A stretch of DNA of 64,000 nt from Kriegella sp965368185 (GTDB taxonomy: Bacteria > Bacteroidota > Bacteroidia > Flavobacteriales > Flavobacteriaceae), in NCBI GenBank assembly GCA_965368185.1, contig CBDULZ010000009.1, positions 1-64,000 of the forward strand, in the 5' to 3' direction. The position numbers were made by a program, and so were the translations under genes. The notes below the pieces were generated by a model, which made no database searches, was not told where the DNA came from, and saw only the letters and a program-made list of their open reading frames with translations. How positions within the stretch are numbered: position 1 is the stretch's first letter; the number at the start of each line of letters is the position of its first letter. This document shows, one piece after another, positions 25,579 to 34,343 of this stretch.

Positions 25579-27252
25579 TTAGTAGGGTTGGTTGGTACCT
25601 TGTAACAACCACATTTTCGACCATGCACTGTTATTGCTTGTATCTTCTCCTTTAAAAGGAGTGGTTTCCAATTTGCTTATGGCGGCATCGGCATTAGCTT
25701 GATTATTATCTATCTCATCGATATGATAATAGAACCGTAATGGCAAGGCAGCACGTTTTGCCGAAGGCCCAGTCTGTAGATTTGGAAGACCGGTTCTACG
25801 GTAATCGAACCATGATTGGGTTGCCGATGACCAGCTGGCAATCCATTTTTGTTCAATGATATCTTCAAAATCGCCATAGGCTGCCGGTCCTGAGATGTAC
25901 GTGGAATAAGCGTCTCCAACACCCCACGCATTTAGGGATTGTTTAATACCTTCATTATAATATTGTTCGGCAGAACTTGACGCCCAGCCCTTAAGTGCTG
26001 CCTCCGCTAAAATAAAATGTACTTCGGCGGCAGATAGTAAGCGCGATTTCAGTAAGGGACCGCTTGCGGCTTTATAGATATCGTTTAGTTGGGAGACATG
26101 GGGGTTATATGATCCTTGGTTGAATTCTTTCTTTAAATTGAATGCTGGGCCTAACGTAATGGCTGTTGGAAGCCCCACGTATTCTTTGTCAAAATTTACT
26201 GGCTCACCTACAATTTCTAGATGGTCATCGACAAGTTTTTCCGAGACATGTCTTTCACCGGTGGTATCATCTATATAATCTGTATCATCAGGTGACCCTA
26301 CATCTTCCACCAATGGAATTTCAATTTTATTGGCCCAAACTGCCAGTCTTGGATCATCTAATGCTTGTAAGGCATCTACCAAGGTAGCGGCCATTTTTAT
26401 TCTGAAATAAGCACCTTGGGGACTGGTGTCAAATTCTGTATTGCTAGGCCAAGAATCATTGGGACTGGAGCCGACGTAATCAACGTTTGCGTCATCTGCC
26501 GCATCTGTAATTAAAGGATATTGCTGTGGGTTGGATGCTATCCTTCGAATACCTTCTGCAGCCACCCCCGGTTCTTTTATCGATAAGCGCATATAATAGC
26601 GCAATGCCAAGGAATTCGCAAATTTACGCCATTGGGCTACGTTACCCGAAAATAAAATATCTTGCTGGGACTGAATGCTAAAATAAGCATCTTGACTTTT
26701 TGACAATAGTGTGTTGGCTCTAGTAAGATCAGCAAAGATACCGGTATAAATATCTTTTTGATCATCGAAAGCCGCATCGAAGAAATCGACGCCCTCATCG
26801 GCTCTTAAAGCTCCAGTGTATGGAGCATCGCCCCATAGGTCTGTAATCATGCCAAATAGATAAGCTTTCATGACCAAGCCGACACCCAGATGAAACTCCA
26901 AGTTGTCAGCTTCCGCTTTTTCAATAAGTGTCTTATTATTGTTCAAAAGGCTATAATAGCCGTTCCAACTGTGGGAATCATTGCTCCAATCATACGAGTT
27001 ATGGCCTCCTGACCACCCATCTTTTTGGGTATGTTGCATGACCCCTGCCATATCACCAAAACCAAGGCCGACGACATTCTTGGCAGTACCAGAAATGACC
27101 GTCGACATTAAAAGGTTAGGGTCAACATTATCGGAACCTATCTGGTTCGGGTTTTCATTCAAATCTTCTAAACCGTGGCAAGAGATTAAGACTGTAAGCC
27201 CCAAAACCATTATGCCTATTTTATTTTTTAGTTGATACATGACGATCTTCAT
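25579..27252 (-). CDS. SusD/RagB-type outer-membrane lipoprotein (SusD-like 2 class)
   Basis: 557 residues, glycan- or nutrient-capturing surface lipoprotein that works with the SusC channel. The lipobox is LTVLISC with Cys25. The mature N-terminus (LEDLNENPNQIGSDNVDPNLLMSTVISG) is typical of the second SusD class. Helical repeats follow, with FILAEAALKGW (a TPR-like motif near the C-terminal half) and WIASWSSATQSWFDYRRTGLP. It ends GTNQPY. It directly follows susC (7-bp gap), the usual order for this pair. Confidence 0.95.
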   Translation of the reverse strand: MKIVMYQLKNKIGIMVLGLTVLISCHGLEDLNENPNQIGSDNVDPNLLMSTVISGTAKNVVGLGFGDMAGVMQHTQKDGWSGGHNSYDWSNDSHSWNGYYSLLNNNKTLIEKAEADNLEFHLGVGLVMKAYLFGMITDLWGDAPYTGALRADEGVDFFDAAFDDQKDIYTGIFADLTRANTLLSKSQDAYFSIQSQQDILFSGNVAQWRKFANSLALRYYMRLSIKEPGVAAEGIRRIASNPQQYPLITDAADDANVDYVGSSPNDSWPSNTEFDTSPQGAYFRIKMAATLVDALQALDDPRLAVWANKIEIPLVEDVGSPDDTDYIDDTTGERHVSEKLVDDHLEIVGEPVNFDKEYVGLPTAITLGPAFNLKKEFNQGSYNPHVSQLNDIYKAASGPLLKSRLLSAAEVHFILAEAALKGWASSSAEQYYNEGIKQSLNAWGVGDAYSTYISGPAAYGDFEDIIEQKWIASWSSATQSWFDYRRTGLPNLQTGPSAKRAALPLRFYYHIDEIDNNQANADAAISKLETTPFKGEDTSNNSAWSKMWLLQGTNQPY

Positions 27253-27259
27253 TTTATTT

Positions 27260-30200
27260 TTAAAAAGTTATGCCAATTTTAAATCCTACTGGAATTACCC
27301 ACGGATCTACATTGTAGCGCTCTATACCCTGCTTAAATTGTGTTCCCCTGTTTCCTGAGCTTGTTTCCGCCTGAAAAGCCCTTTCAGGATCGACCCCAAA
27401 GGCTGAGTCTTTTGTCCAAAGCATTATATTTCTACTATATAGTGACAAGCTTACATTGTCAAGCCCGGTTCTGTCTAGAATCTTACTAGGTAAATCATAG
27501 CTCAACGACACCTCCCTCAATTTAATATAATCGGCATCGAACATATGGGGTGTTCCAAACTCCCATGGATTGCCCACGGAGAACGGCAAAAAGGTGGTGC
27601 CGACATTACCAAGGTTTTCGTGGTCTAGAATAAAGTTGCCGTTTTCGTCATGATGCCCTACGACCCCTGCACTAAAGATACCATCATAAACGACAGTACC
27701 GCTAAATGCCTCGGGAAATCCACCATTTCCAGGCGTTCCTCCAATAGATTTAAAGTTTTCCGCAAAGAGAAATTCATCGGCATGATCCAAAACCCATTGT
27801 TTAAGTTCCGGTCCGGCTTCTGCGATACCGGGATTGACTAAGTTGTCTATAAGTTGTTGGCCATAACCATCTTCAACCATATACCGAGAAGTTTGTGACA
27901 TATACTGTCCGCCAGAACGCCAGTCAAAGGTCAAATTCAATGATAAATTCTTGTACGAGAAACTCGATTGCAACCCCATAACAAAATCAGGATTGTAGTT
28001 GCCCACCTTTACCCGTTCTTCTTGAGGCAACCATTCAGAATCTTCACCGGCGCCAATCAATGGATATCCAAAATAAGGCGAATTAGCATCCGTGACACGT
28101 AATATTTTGGGGGAGTAAATGTTTCCTACCAAGCCATCTTCTCCCGTTGCGGGATTCGCTACATAACCTCGCGATACACTTTTGTTCTCGCTCCAAAACT
28201 CTATATAGTCTACACCTTCATATAATTCCAAAATTTTTGATTCATTGGTAGTAAAATTAAAATTTAAGTCCCAATTCCAGTTTTCGTTGCGGATAGGTGT
28301 GACACCCAACGAAAGCTCCCAACCTTTGCTTTCCAAAATTCCGGCATTAATCCCAACACTGGTATTTCCTGAAGACCCCGCCAGGGGTACCCTGATAATT
28401 TGATTCTTATTTTCGACAGTATAGTACGTGCCCTCAAAACGGAACCTATTGTTGAACATGGTCAGGTCAACACCAAATTCTTGTGAGGTGGCTTCCTCAG
28501 GCTCTAAGGTAGGGGTGTTCAAACCACCCGCAGCATATAGCGTGGCATTGTCCCAAACCCCGGCATTATTGTAGTAGGCCCCCAATTGATATGGACTCGT
28601 ATCGTTACCTACCCGTGCCCAGCCTCCTCTTAGTTTGAAAAGGTCTACCTTGGGAATGTTGACCACTTCACTTAGCAGAAAACTCAAGGATGCCGATGGA
28701 TAGAAATACGAACGGTTGTCAATGGGTAATGTGCTTGACCAGTCGTTTCTTGCCGTAACATCTAAATAAAGCATATCTTTAAAACCAAAATTACCAAGGG
28801 CATACACACTATTAATGCTTCTTTCACTAATAAAACTAGAATAATTTAAAGCGGTAGGGGCGATGTTTTTTACGGTAAACAAATTGGGGACAATTAAGCC
28901 AACGCTGGAAAATGCGGAGTTGTTTAGCCCGGTATTTTTTTGGTACATTAAATTTCCACCCCCGGAAAGCGATAAGTCAAAATCCCCGAGATCCTTGGTG
29001 TAGGTGGCCAAGATATCTATATTGGTCTCCATACCATCTGTTTTGGAAATACCATAAGTTCCATTGTTCGATTCAGCTTCATACCCTTCTGGTGCAATTT
29101 TACTTTCTTGCGTCTGATTAAAGCTATTCAAGTTGTAACTCGTTCTTATTTTAAACGATTCTGAAATATTCCAATCCAATGCCATATTCCCAAAAACCCG
29201 AAAACGGGAATAGCTGTTATTTACATCATAAGCCAGAAAATAAGGGTTATTGTACCCGGGTGCCAAGGTCAAAACTTCTGTGCCTGGTAAATCATAGTCT
29301 CTTAAAAGGTTCAAATCAATGTTTGCAGGAGTGGAATAAGCCCATTGTAAAGGGTTGGCCCCCCTGTTGGATGCTGGCCGGTTATCGGCATAGCTGTGTA
29401 CCACATTAACATTGGTACTCAAGATGAACTTGTTGTTCAAATTAGACGATGCCGATAGTGAAAAACTATTACGATTGACATCTGAGTTGGGAACCAAACC
29501 GGTATTCGACATATTGGTGATACCCACTCTATAATTTAACGCCTCGGTACTATTCGTAACAGAAAGACTGTTGGTGGAAGTAATGCCTGTTTGGACAAAA
29601 TTATTGACATTATTTGGGTACGATTTTAATTCCGTAGGGATTGGTTGGCCATTGGCATCCAAAGGAGCATTCCATTGTACGGCGAAATATCCTCGGTCCA
29701 ATTCTGGGCCCCCATTGCCGCCCGATAATGCTACTGGCGGTAGCAGGTTACTTCCTCCTTGCGATTCCGGGGAAAATGAAAACAATCCGGAAGCAAATCT
29801 CGTTTGCTGCTCCAAGAATTTATAAGGAACATCAAAAACCGTGCTTGAAGAAAAGGAAACTTTCATTTTCTCTTTATCCTTCGCTTTCTTAGTCGTAATC
29901 AACACTACGCCATTACCTGCCCTAGATCCGTAAAGTGCGGCTGCGCTGGGTCCTTTTAATATACTTACATCTTCAATACTATTGGGGTCTAAATCCGAAA
30001 TGGCGTTTCCGTAATCCACTCGGTTATCATTACCGAATCCGCCAATATTATTGAGTGAATTAACTACGGGTACCCCATCAATAACAAAAAGCGGCTGATT
30101 GTCCGAACTCAAGGAGATAGCCCCTCTAATAACCATACTTACTGATGAACCCGCCCCACCGGTGGAGTTTAGGGTGACCCCGGCTACCTTACCTGATAGT

Positions 30201-30649
30201 GAATTCAATATGTTTTCTTGTGCCACCCGCGTTAGTTCTTCCCCGGCCACATTCTCAACGGAATAGCCTAAAGATTTGTCTTCACGTTTTATACCAAGAG
30301 CCGTAACAACAACTTCATCCAATGCCTGGGCGCTAATGGCCATAGTAACATTCAAGGTTGTCTGGCCGTTTACCGAAACCTCACGAGTTTCGAATCCGAT
30401 ATAGGAAAATATCAGGATGCTGTTGGCATCGGAGACATTAATACTGTAATTACCATCAAAATCCGTTGTTACTCCGGTAGTGGTTCCTTTCAGTACAATG
30501 CTGACACCGGGTAAAGGCATATTGTCTTCACTCGAACTTACCGTTCCAGATACATTGGTCTGGGCCACTACCATTGCACTGCACATAAATAATATCAAAC
30601 TTAAATACAAAGCGATGAAGGGTGGTGTCTTCTTTATATACGTGTTCAT
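27260..30649 (-). CDS. SusC/RagA-type TonB-linked outer-membrane transporter
   Basis: 1129 residues. Signal peptide (about 1-29, ending VVAQ), carboxypeptidase-D-like domain (about 33-105, with GVTTDFDGNYSINV and SYIGFETREV), TonB box EVVVTALGIKRED, plug domain with VIRGAISLSSDNQPLFVIDGVP and the SusC signature VSILKGPSAAALYGSRAGNGVVLITTKK, then the barrel to the terminal aromatic IGITF. Imports oligomers delivered by SusD. Its length and the immediate susD gene leave no doubt about class; the substrate is not deducible. Confidence 0.97.
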   Translation of the reverse strand: MNTYIKKTPPFIALYLSLILFMCSAMVVAQTNVSGTVSSSEDNMPLPGVSIVLKGTTTGVTTDFDGNYSINVSDANSILIFSYIGFETREVSVNGQTTLNVTMAISAQALDEVVVTALGIKREDKSLGYSVENVAGEELTRVAQENILNSLSGKVAGVTLNSTGGAGSSVSMVIRGAISLSSDNQPLFVIDGVPVVNSLNNIGGFGNDNRVDYGNAISDLDPNSIEDVSILKGPSAAALYGSRAGNGVVLITTKKAKDKEKMKVSFSSSTVFDVPYKFLEQQTRFASGLFSFSPESQGGSNLLPPVALSGGNGGPELDRGYFAVQWNAPLDANGQPIPTELKSYPNNVNNFVQTGITSTNSLSVTNSTEALNYRVGITNMSNTGLVPNSDVNRNSFSLSASSNLNNKFILSTNVNVVHSYADNRPASNRGANPLQWAYSTPANIDLNLLRDYDLPGTEVLTLAPGYNNPYFLAYDVNNSYSRFRVFGNMALDWNISESFKIRTSYNLNSFNQTQESKIAPEGYEAESNNGTYGISKTDGMETNIDILATYTKDLGDFDLSLSGGGNLMYQKNTGLNNSAFSSVGLIVPNLFTVKNIAPTALNYSSFISERSINSVYALGNFGFKDMLYLDVTARNDWSSTLPIDNRSYFYPSASLSFLLSEVVNIPKVDLFKLRGGWARVGNDTSPYQLGAYYNNAGVWDNATLYAAGGLNTPTLEPEEATSQEFGVDLTMFNNRFRFEGTYYTVENKNQIIRVPLAGSSGNTSVGINAGILESKGWELSLGVTPIRNENWNWDLNFNFTTNESKILELYEGVDYIEFWSENKSVSRGYVANPATGEDGLVGNIYSPKILRVTDANSPYFGYPLIGAGEDSEWLPQEERVKVGNYNPDFVMGLQSSFSYKNLSLNLTFDWRSGGQYMSQTSRYMVEDGYGQQLIDNLVNPGIAEAGPELKQWVLDHADEFLFAENFKSIGGTPGNGGFPEAFSGTVVYDGIFSAGVVGHHDENGNFILDHENLGNVGTTFLPFSVGNPWEFGTPHMFDADYIKLREVSLSYDLPSKILDRTGLDNVSLSLYSRNIMLWTKDSAFGVDPERAFQAETSSGNRGTQFKQGIERYNVDPWVIPVGFKIGITF

Positions 30650-30703
30650 AAAATTATTTTGAATTGGTTATTTGTTTTGATTTACTTCTTAGCAATACCT
30701 AAC

Positions 30704-31648
30704 TTAATCTACAACTTCAAATGTCAGTACTATCGCATTGGTGTTAATTCCGATTGCGTCAGGAGACGCCGCCACGAACAGTACCAAACGCATTGAAGTA
30801 TCTGAAATATTTTGAATGATTACTTTGTTTTCAAAATCGTAGAACCCGACAAATTCAGTACCCGAAAAATCTAATGTACTTACATTTTCATAGGTTATCA
30901 TGCCTCCTGCTCCGTACACCGATGATGTCGTGAAATCCTCGTTCTCGACATAGGTGAACGTTGCATCGGTTTCTGGGGTATACAGTCCCGTACAGAGGCC
31001 GAAATCGGCTCCCCCGTCATTTACGATTCCGGCGCCCCCGGTTGTGACGAACTGAAACACCAATCCGCTAAATGCGGCACCATCGGCCTTTACATCATGG
31101 CTATAGCTGCCGTCAAAATGAAAAGTGAACTCGTCTTCGTATACCTCGCTCATTCCTAAGCCAGCACCAAATATACCAGCGGGAAGAGGGTTTGGAGCTC
31201 CATCGAATGGTGAAAGTTCCGCATCGGCATTGGCAAAATAATCGCTATCGGAATGACCACTTGACAGTTTCCATGTTTTACCATTCGTCGAGGTAGCCCC
31301 TCCTGTTAAAAGTACGTATGGTGTAATGTCCAAAGCTAGATTTACTTCATCGGTAACTGCTGTCCCGTCAGGATCCGTAGCGGTTAAGACCGCAGTATAA
31401 TAGCCGGCTTCACTGTATATGTGAACAGGATTTTTTTCGTTACTGGTCTTACCATCGCCGAAATCCCAAGACCAACTAATTGCGCTGTGGGTCAGCCCCT
31501 GAAATGCAACCTTTTTTCCGTTTACACTATGGGAAATATCCGCTGATAATGGAAATTCACTAGCAGTATCGTCGGATTCACAGGAAGTGAGTATGAGCAT
31601 ACAGGAAAGAAAACTACCCAATATTTTTAATGCGTTAGATTTAATCAT
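30704..31648 (-). CDS. PKD-domain surface lipoprotein of the SusCD locus
   Basis: 314 residues. Lipobox LILTSC with Cys23. A PKD domain at about 35-115 has the signature SWSWDFGDGKTSNEKNPVHIYSEAG split by short linkers, ending YTAVLTATDPDG. The C-terminal 190 residues are rich in Asp, Gly, aromatic residues and short beta stretches (NGKTWKLSSGHSDSDYF, FHFDGSYSHDV) and may form a glycan-binding or lipocalin-like sandwich. It is the first gene of the PKD-susC-susD unit, 54 bp before susC. Such lipoproteins more often follow susD, so the order is slightly unusual. Probable surface glycan-binding role by analogy with SusE/F. Confidence 0.85.
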   Translation of the reverse strand: MIKSNALKILGSFLSCMLILTSCESDDTASEFPLSADISHSVNGKKVAFQGLTHSAISWSWDFGDGKTSNEKNPVHIYSEAGYYTAVLTATDPDGTAVTDEVNLALDITPYVLLTGGATSTNGKTWKLSSGHSDSDYFANADAELSPFDGAPNPLPAGIFGAGLGMSEVYEDEFTFHFDGSYSHDVKADGAAFSGLVFQFVTTGGAGIVNDGGADFGLCTGLYTPETDATFTYVENEDFTTSSVYGAGGMITYENVSTLDFSGTEFVGFYDFENKVIIQNISDTSMRLVLFVAASPDAIGINTNAIVLTFEVVD

Positions 31649-31741
31649 ATCTTATAGTTTAAAATGAGAAAACATTAAAATTTTCGTTGTTGAGTTCGTA
31701 ACATTATATATTCAAAATGTTAAATGTTAACGGAATATTAA

Positions 31742-31749
31742 CAAAAATA
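31742..31749 (-). promoter_or_regulatory. Candidate -7 box of the PKD-susC-susD operon
   Basis: Minus-strand TATTTTTG fits TAnnTTTG and is 93 nt before the start at 31648. The region is very AT-rich, so chance matches are expected. Confidence 0.3.
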
Positions 31750-31885
31750 GCATTTAAAAAGCTTCTGCATTTCAGATATTTTGTTAAAAATGCATTAAAT
31801 ATTACCTTATGATTTAACGAATTAATAATATATTTGAAATATATGTTAATATTCTTACATTTTTTGATTCCCTTACACTGTACTT

Positions 31886-33175
31886 ATGAGAATTATGTTC
31901 AAACCATACCTCAGGGCCTTTAGATTTGCGCTTTTTTCTAGTCTTTTCTTTTTGATATTTATTGCAAATGGCCAAGCACAACAGCTGATGGTGGGTGCTG
32001 CAAAGCGCATTATTACACCAGACCCCCTGTTGCCTGTTTCCGGGGGTGTCGGCACTCCAAAACCGGTACAAGGGAAGAAAGGAGATTTGTTTGTGCGGGC
32101 AATGGTTTTGGCCAAGGGGGGAGAAAAGATTGCCATTGTCAACATTGATAATTTAGGATGGCCTGCTGCTTTGGGTGATCGGTCGAGAGCGTTGATTAAA
32201 AGTATTCCTCCTGAAAATATACTTATTGGGGCTACCCATACCCACAGTGCCCCAGATGCTTATGCGTTCCCTAATGAGCAGGGAGGTCATGGCGCAGATT
32301 TGGACTATTTGAATAAATGTGTTGTTTTGGTGGCGGAGGCTGTCAATGAAGCCGTACAAAATATAGCACCTGCCAATTTAAAAATAGCCGTTGCCAAAGC
32401 GGAAGGTAAAATAGCCTATAATTACTACGCTCCAAAATTATATGATCCCAGGTTGGGGGTAATTCAGGCGCTAGATACTACCGGAAAACCTATTGTTACC
32501 CTAGTTAATTATGCCATACACCCTGAGGTGTTGGGCAATGATCTAGGAATATTGAGCGCTGACCTCATTGCCCCCCTTTATGATCGCATTGAGCAGGAGG
32601 CTGGTGGAATGGCTCTTTTTATGAACGGAGCCCAGGGAGGGATGGTTACTGCCGATAATCGGTTGGCTGACGGTGAGGAGGCACGAAGCTGGGAAGAATG
32701 TCAAAGAATCGGTAATCTGTTGGGCGATGAGGCGCTTCGCATAATTGCAGACACGCCCATTCAAAATAATCCGGATATCTATTGTGCCAATAAGACCGTT
32801 ACTTTTCCCATAGAATCTGCCATGCTAAAGTATATTCTTCAAAATTCTCCTTTGGGTATAGGGAAAGGCAATTCGGATTCGATCAGTACAACGCTCAACC
32901 TTTTGAATATTGGTACGGCGCAGGTCTTGACAATCCCTGGAGAGGCATTACCGAATATTGGATACTTTCTAAAACGAAAGATGCCCACTGAACATGCCTT
33001 TCTTTTTGGGTTGACCAATGATGCCTTTGGATATATTTTAACAAAGGAAGACTACAATAGTTTTGATACCTATAAGTATATCAGCCGTACTAGCCTCGGT
33101 GAAAATACGGGCGGAATATTGGTTTCCGAATTATTGGAAATGGTGGGTGAAAATCCTAAACCAATAGAGAAATAA
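31886..33175 (+). CDS. Secreted neutral/alkaline ceramidase-like hydrolase
   Basis: 429 residues. Signal peptide at about 11-31 (hydrophobic core then ANGQAQQ). The mature domain matches the N-terminal domain of neutral/alkaline non-lysosomal ceramidases: VGAAKRIITPDPLLPVSGG, GATHTHSAPDA with metal ligands H118 and H120, NYAIHPEVLG with a further His, and FMNGAQGGMVTADN. The C-terminal Ig-like domain of true ceramidases is absent, as in many bacterial relatives of unknown substrate. It diverges from the PKD-susC-susD operon across 237 bp. An amide bond in a lipid or glycoconjugate is the expected target, but this is inferred. Confidence 0.87.
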   Translation: MRIMFKPYLRAFRFALFSSLFFLIFIANGQAQQLMVGAAKRIITPDPLLPVSGGVGTPKPVQGKKGDLFVRAMVLAKGGEKIAIVNIDNLGWPAALGDRSRALIKSIPPENILIGATHTHSAPDAYAFPNEQGGHGADLDYLNKCVVLVAEAVNEAVQNIAPANLKIAVAKAEGKIAYNYYAPKLYDPRLGVIQALDTTGKPIVTLVNYAIHPEVLGNDLGILSADLIAPLYDRIEQEAGGMALFMNGAQGGMVTADNRLADGEEARSWEECQRIGNLLGDEALRIIADTPIQNNPDIYCANKTVTFPIESAMLKYILQNSPLGIGKGNSDSISTTLNLLNIGTAQVLTIPGEALPNIGYFLKRKMPTEHAFLFGLTNDAFGYILTKEDYNSFDTYKYISRTSLGENTGGILVSELLEMVGENPKPIEK

Positions 33176-33273
33176 AATTTATTATTGTTTGATTTATATA
33201 CCTTTAAGATGTGTTAATTCTATAAATGAATCAAATGTATCCGATGCCATAGTTTCTATCGTGTGTGAGCTAT

Positions 33274-33651
33274 TTATTCCAATTTAGTGGCCAATCCTTT
33301 TGAGGTTTGGCTTTTCCCGACAATGCTGTATTCGAAAGTATATGAGTTTTCCGTGGTAGTTAGAATTTTCATATGTATGGATTGTTCTTCCAATCGGGTC
33401 TTGGGATTTAATTTCTTGACAATGTACTCGCAGTCGTTTATCCATCGTACACTAGAGGTATCGGCAACCCCATTGAAGTAGTCTATTTCCATGGTGTCGT
33501 TTCTAATGAATGTGGTTGTTATTTCCTTGTTGTCGATTTCCGAAGTAAAGGAAAATTTACCCTTTTTGAATCTGATGCAATCCCTTTGTGGTTGATAGCA
33601 CGAACAGATTAAAATTAGTGTTGCCGAATACAAAATTACTTTCTTGATCAT
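33274..33651 (-). CDS. Small conserved lipoprotein of unknown function
   Basis: 125 residues. Lipobox LILICSC with Cys18, then YQPQRDCIRFKKGKF. The domain is a run of short beta strands (FSFTSEIDNKEITTTFIRNDTMEIDY, split by turns) with a conserved core VRWINDCEYIVKKLNP and a second strand set MKILTTTENSYTFEYSIVG. I have seen close relatives throughout Flavobacteriaceae, some carrying an unsupported topoisomerase name; nothing in the sequence suggests DNA work. It is exported and probably envelope-bound. The XRE regulator gene lies 24 bp upstream on the same strand. Confidence 0.85.
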   Translation of the reverse strand: MIKKVILYSATLILICSCYQPQRDCIRFKKGKFSFTSEIDNKEITTTFIRNDTMEIDYFNGVADTSSVRWINDCEYIVKKLNPKTRLEEQSIHMKILTTTENSYTFEYSIVGKSQTSKGLATKLE

Positions 33652-33675
33652 TGTGCAAAATAAATAAATATAAAG

Positions 33676-34050
33676 CTAATGTCCGTCGTAAGATTTAAAA
33701 CTTCCATCGGAATAAAAAATAACAATTTTTTCAATCGACTTTTCGTCTTTTTGAACTATGGTATCCTGTGGATTGCTTTTTAAACTAGGATTCTTAGGGG
33801 CGGGGCGATCCTTTTCTTCGGATTCGGAAGGAAAGACGCCTTTTCCGTTTAAAAGCCAATATAGATTTACTTCCGGAAAAGTTTGAATCACTTTTAGCAC
33901 AAATTCCAAACTGGGTTTATTACGGCCGCTGAGAAGATGTGAAATGCTCGATCGCTGCACTCCGATCTTATCGGCAAAAGCAGAGGCGGAGAGGTTGTAG
34001 TACCGCAACAATTTATCTAAACGCCCGACAAAATCTTCAGTGTTTACCAT
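33676..34050 (-). CDS. XRE-family helix-turn-helix regulator
   Basis: 124 residues. An N-terminal HTH_3 domain spans about 8-62: LDKLLRYYNLSASAFADKIG, VQRSSISHLLSGRNKPS with the recognition helix, and LEFVLKVIQTFPEVNLYWLLNGKG. The second half is polar and charged and ends in EKIVIFYSDGSFKSYDGH, a short tail seen in related flavobacterial regulators. It is divergent from the M14 peptidase gene, whose upstream region carries paired direct repeats that could be its operator. The lipoprotein gene follows 24 bp downstream. Confidence 0.93.
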   Translation of the reverse strand: MVNTEDFVGRLDKLLRYYNLSASAFADKIGVQRSSISHLLSGRNKPSLEFVLKVIQTFPEVNLYWLLNGKGVFPSESEEKDRPAPKNPSLKSNPQDTIVQKDEKSIEKIVIFYSDGSFKSYDGH

Positions 34051-34067
34051 TGTAATATAATTATGGA

Positions 34068-34075
34068 CAAAGGTA
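34068..34075 (-). promoter_or_regulatory. Candidate -7 box of the XRE regulator gene
   Basis: Minus-strand TACCTTTG, an exact TAnnTTTG, 17 nt before the start at 34050. No clear -33 element. Confidence 0.45.
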
Positions 34076-34262
34076 GTTAAAATTCATGTTTTAATTGATG
34101 TAAGTATGTAAGTATTGTTTGATATTCCTAGATTTAAAGTTTAATTAAGGGATTATAAAATACTGATAATAAGTTTATTAAGTTAAATTTTGTAAAAATT
34201 ATAGAAATGGGCTCAAGTTGGTTTACAAATATATATCCCCATACTTCTGAAATCGAATAAAG

Positions 34263-34303
34263 TGTTTACAAATGTGATATAAATTGTTTACAATTGTAAT
34301 ATA
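34263..34303. repeat. Paired direct repeats upstream of the M14 peptidase gene
   Basis: Two 19-bp copies of TGTTTACAAwTGTrATATA at 34263-34281 and 34285-34303, offset by 22 bp (two helical turns). A related GGTTTACAAATATATA lies at 34219-34234. They sit directly upstream of a -7 box at 34313, so a bound protein would cover the -33 region. Confidence 0.7.
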
Positions 34304-34312
34304 TATAGGCCT

Positions 34313-34320
34313 TATTTTTG
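34313..34320 (+). promoter_or_regulatory. -7 box of the M14 peptidase gene
   Basis: TATTTTTG fits TAnnTTTG, 23 nt before the start at 34344 and 9 bp after the second direct repeat. Confidence 0.5.
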
Positions 34321-34343
34321 CGGTTGCAACATAATACCGAGCT

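Noticed and set aside
25378..25605. Plus-strand frame of 75 residues between the aldolase and SusD genes
   Set aside because: It runs through a strong terminator hairpin and into the SusD 3' end; composition is Lys/Ile/Asn-rich without any motif.
31828..31844. AT-only palindrome ATATATTT-G-AAATATAT upstream of the ceramidase-like gene
   Set aside because: Composed only of A and T apart from the centre in a very AT-rich region, so chance is a sufficient explanation without conservation data.
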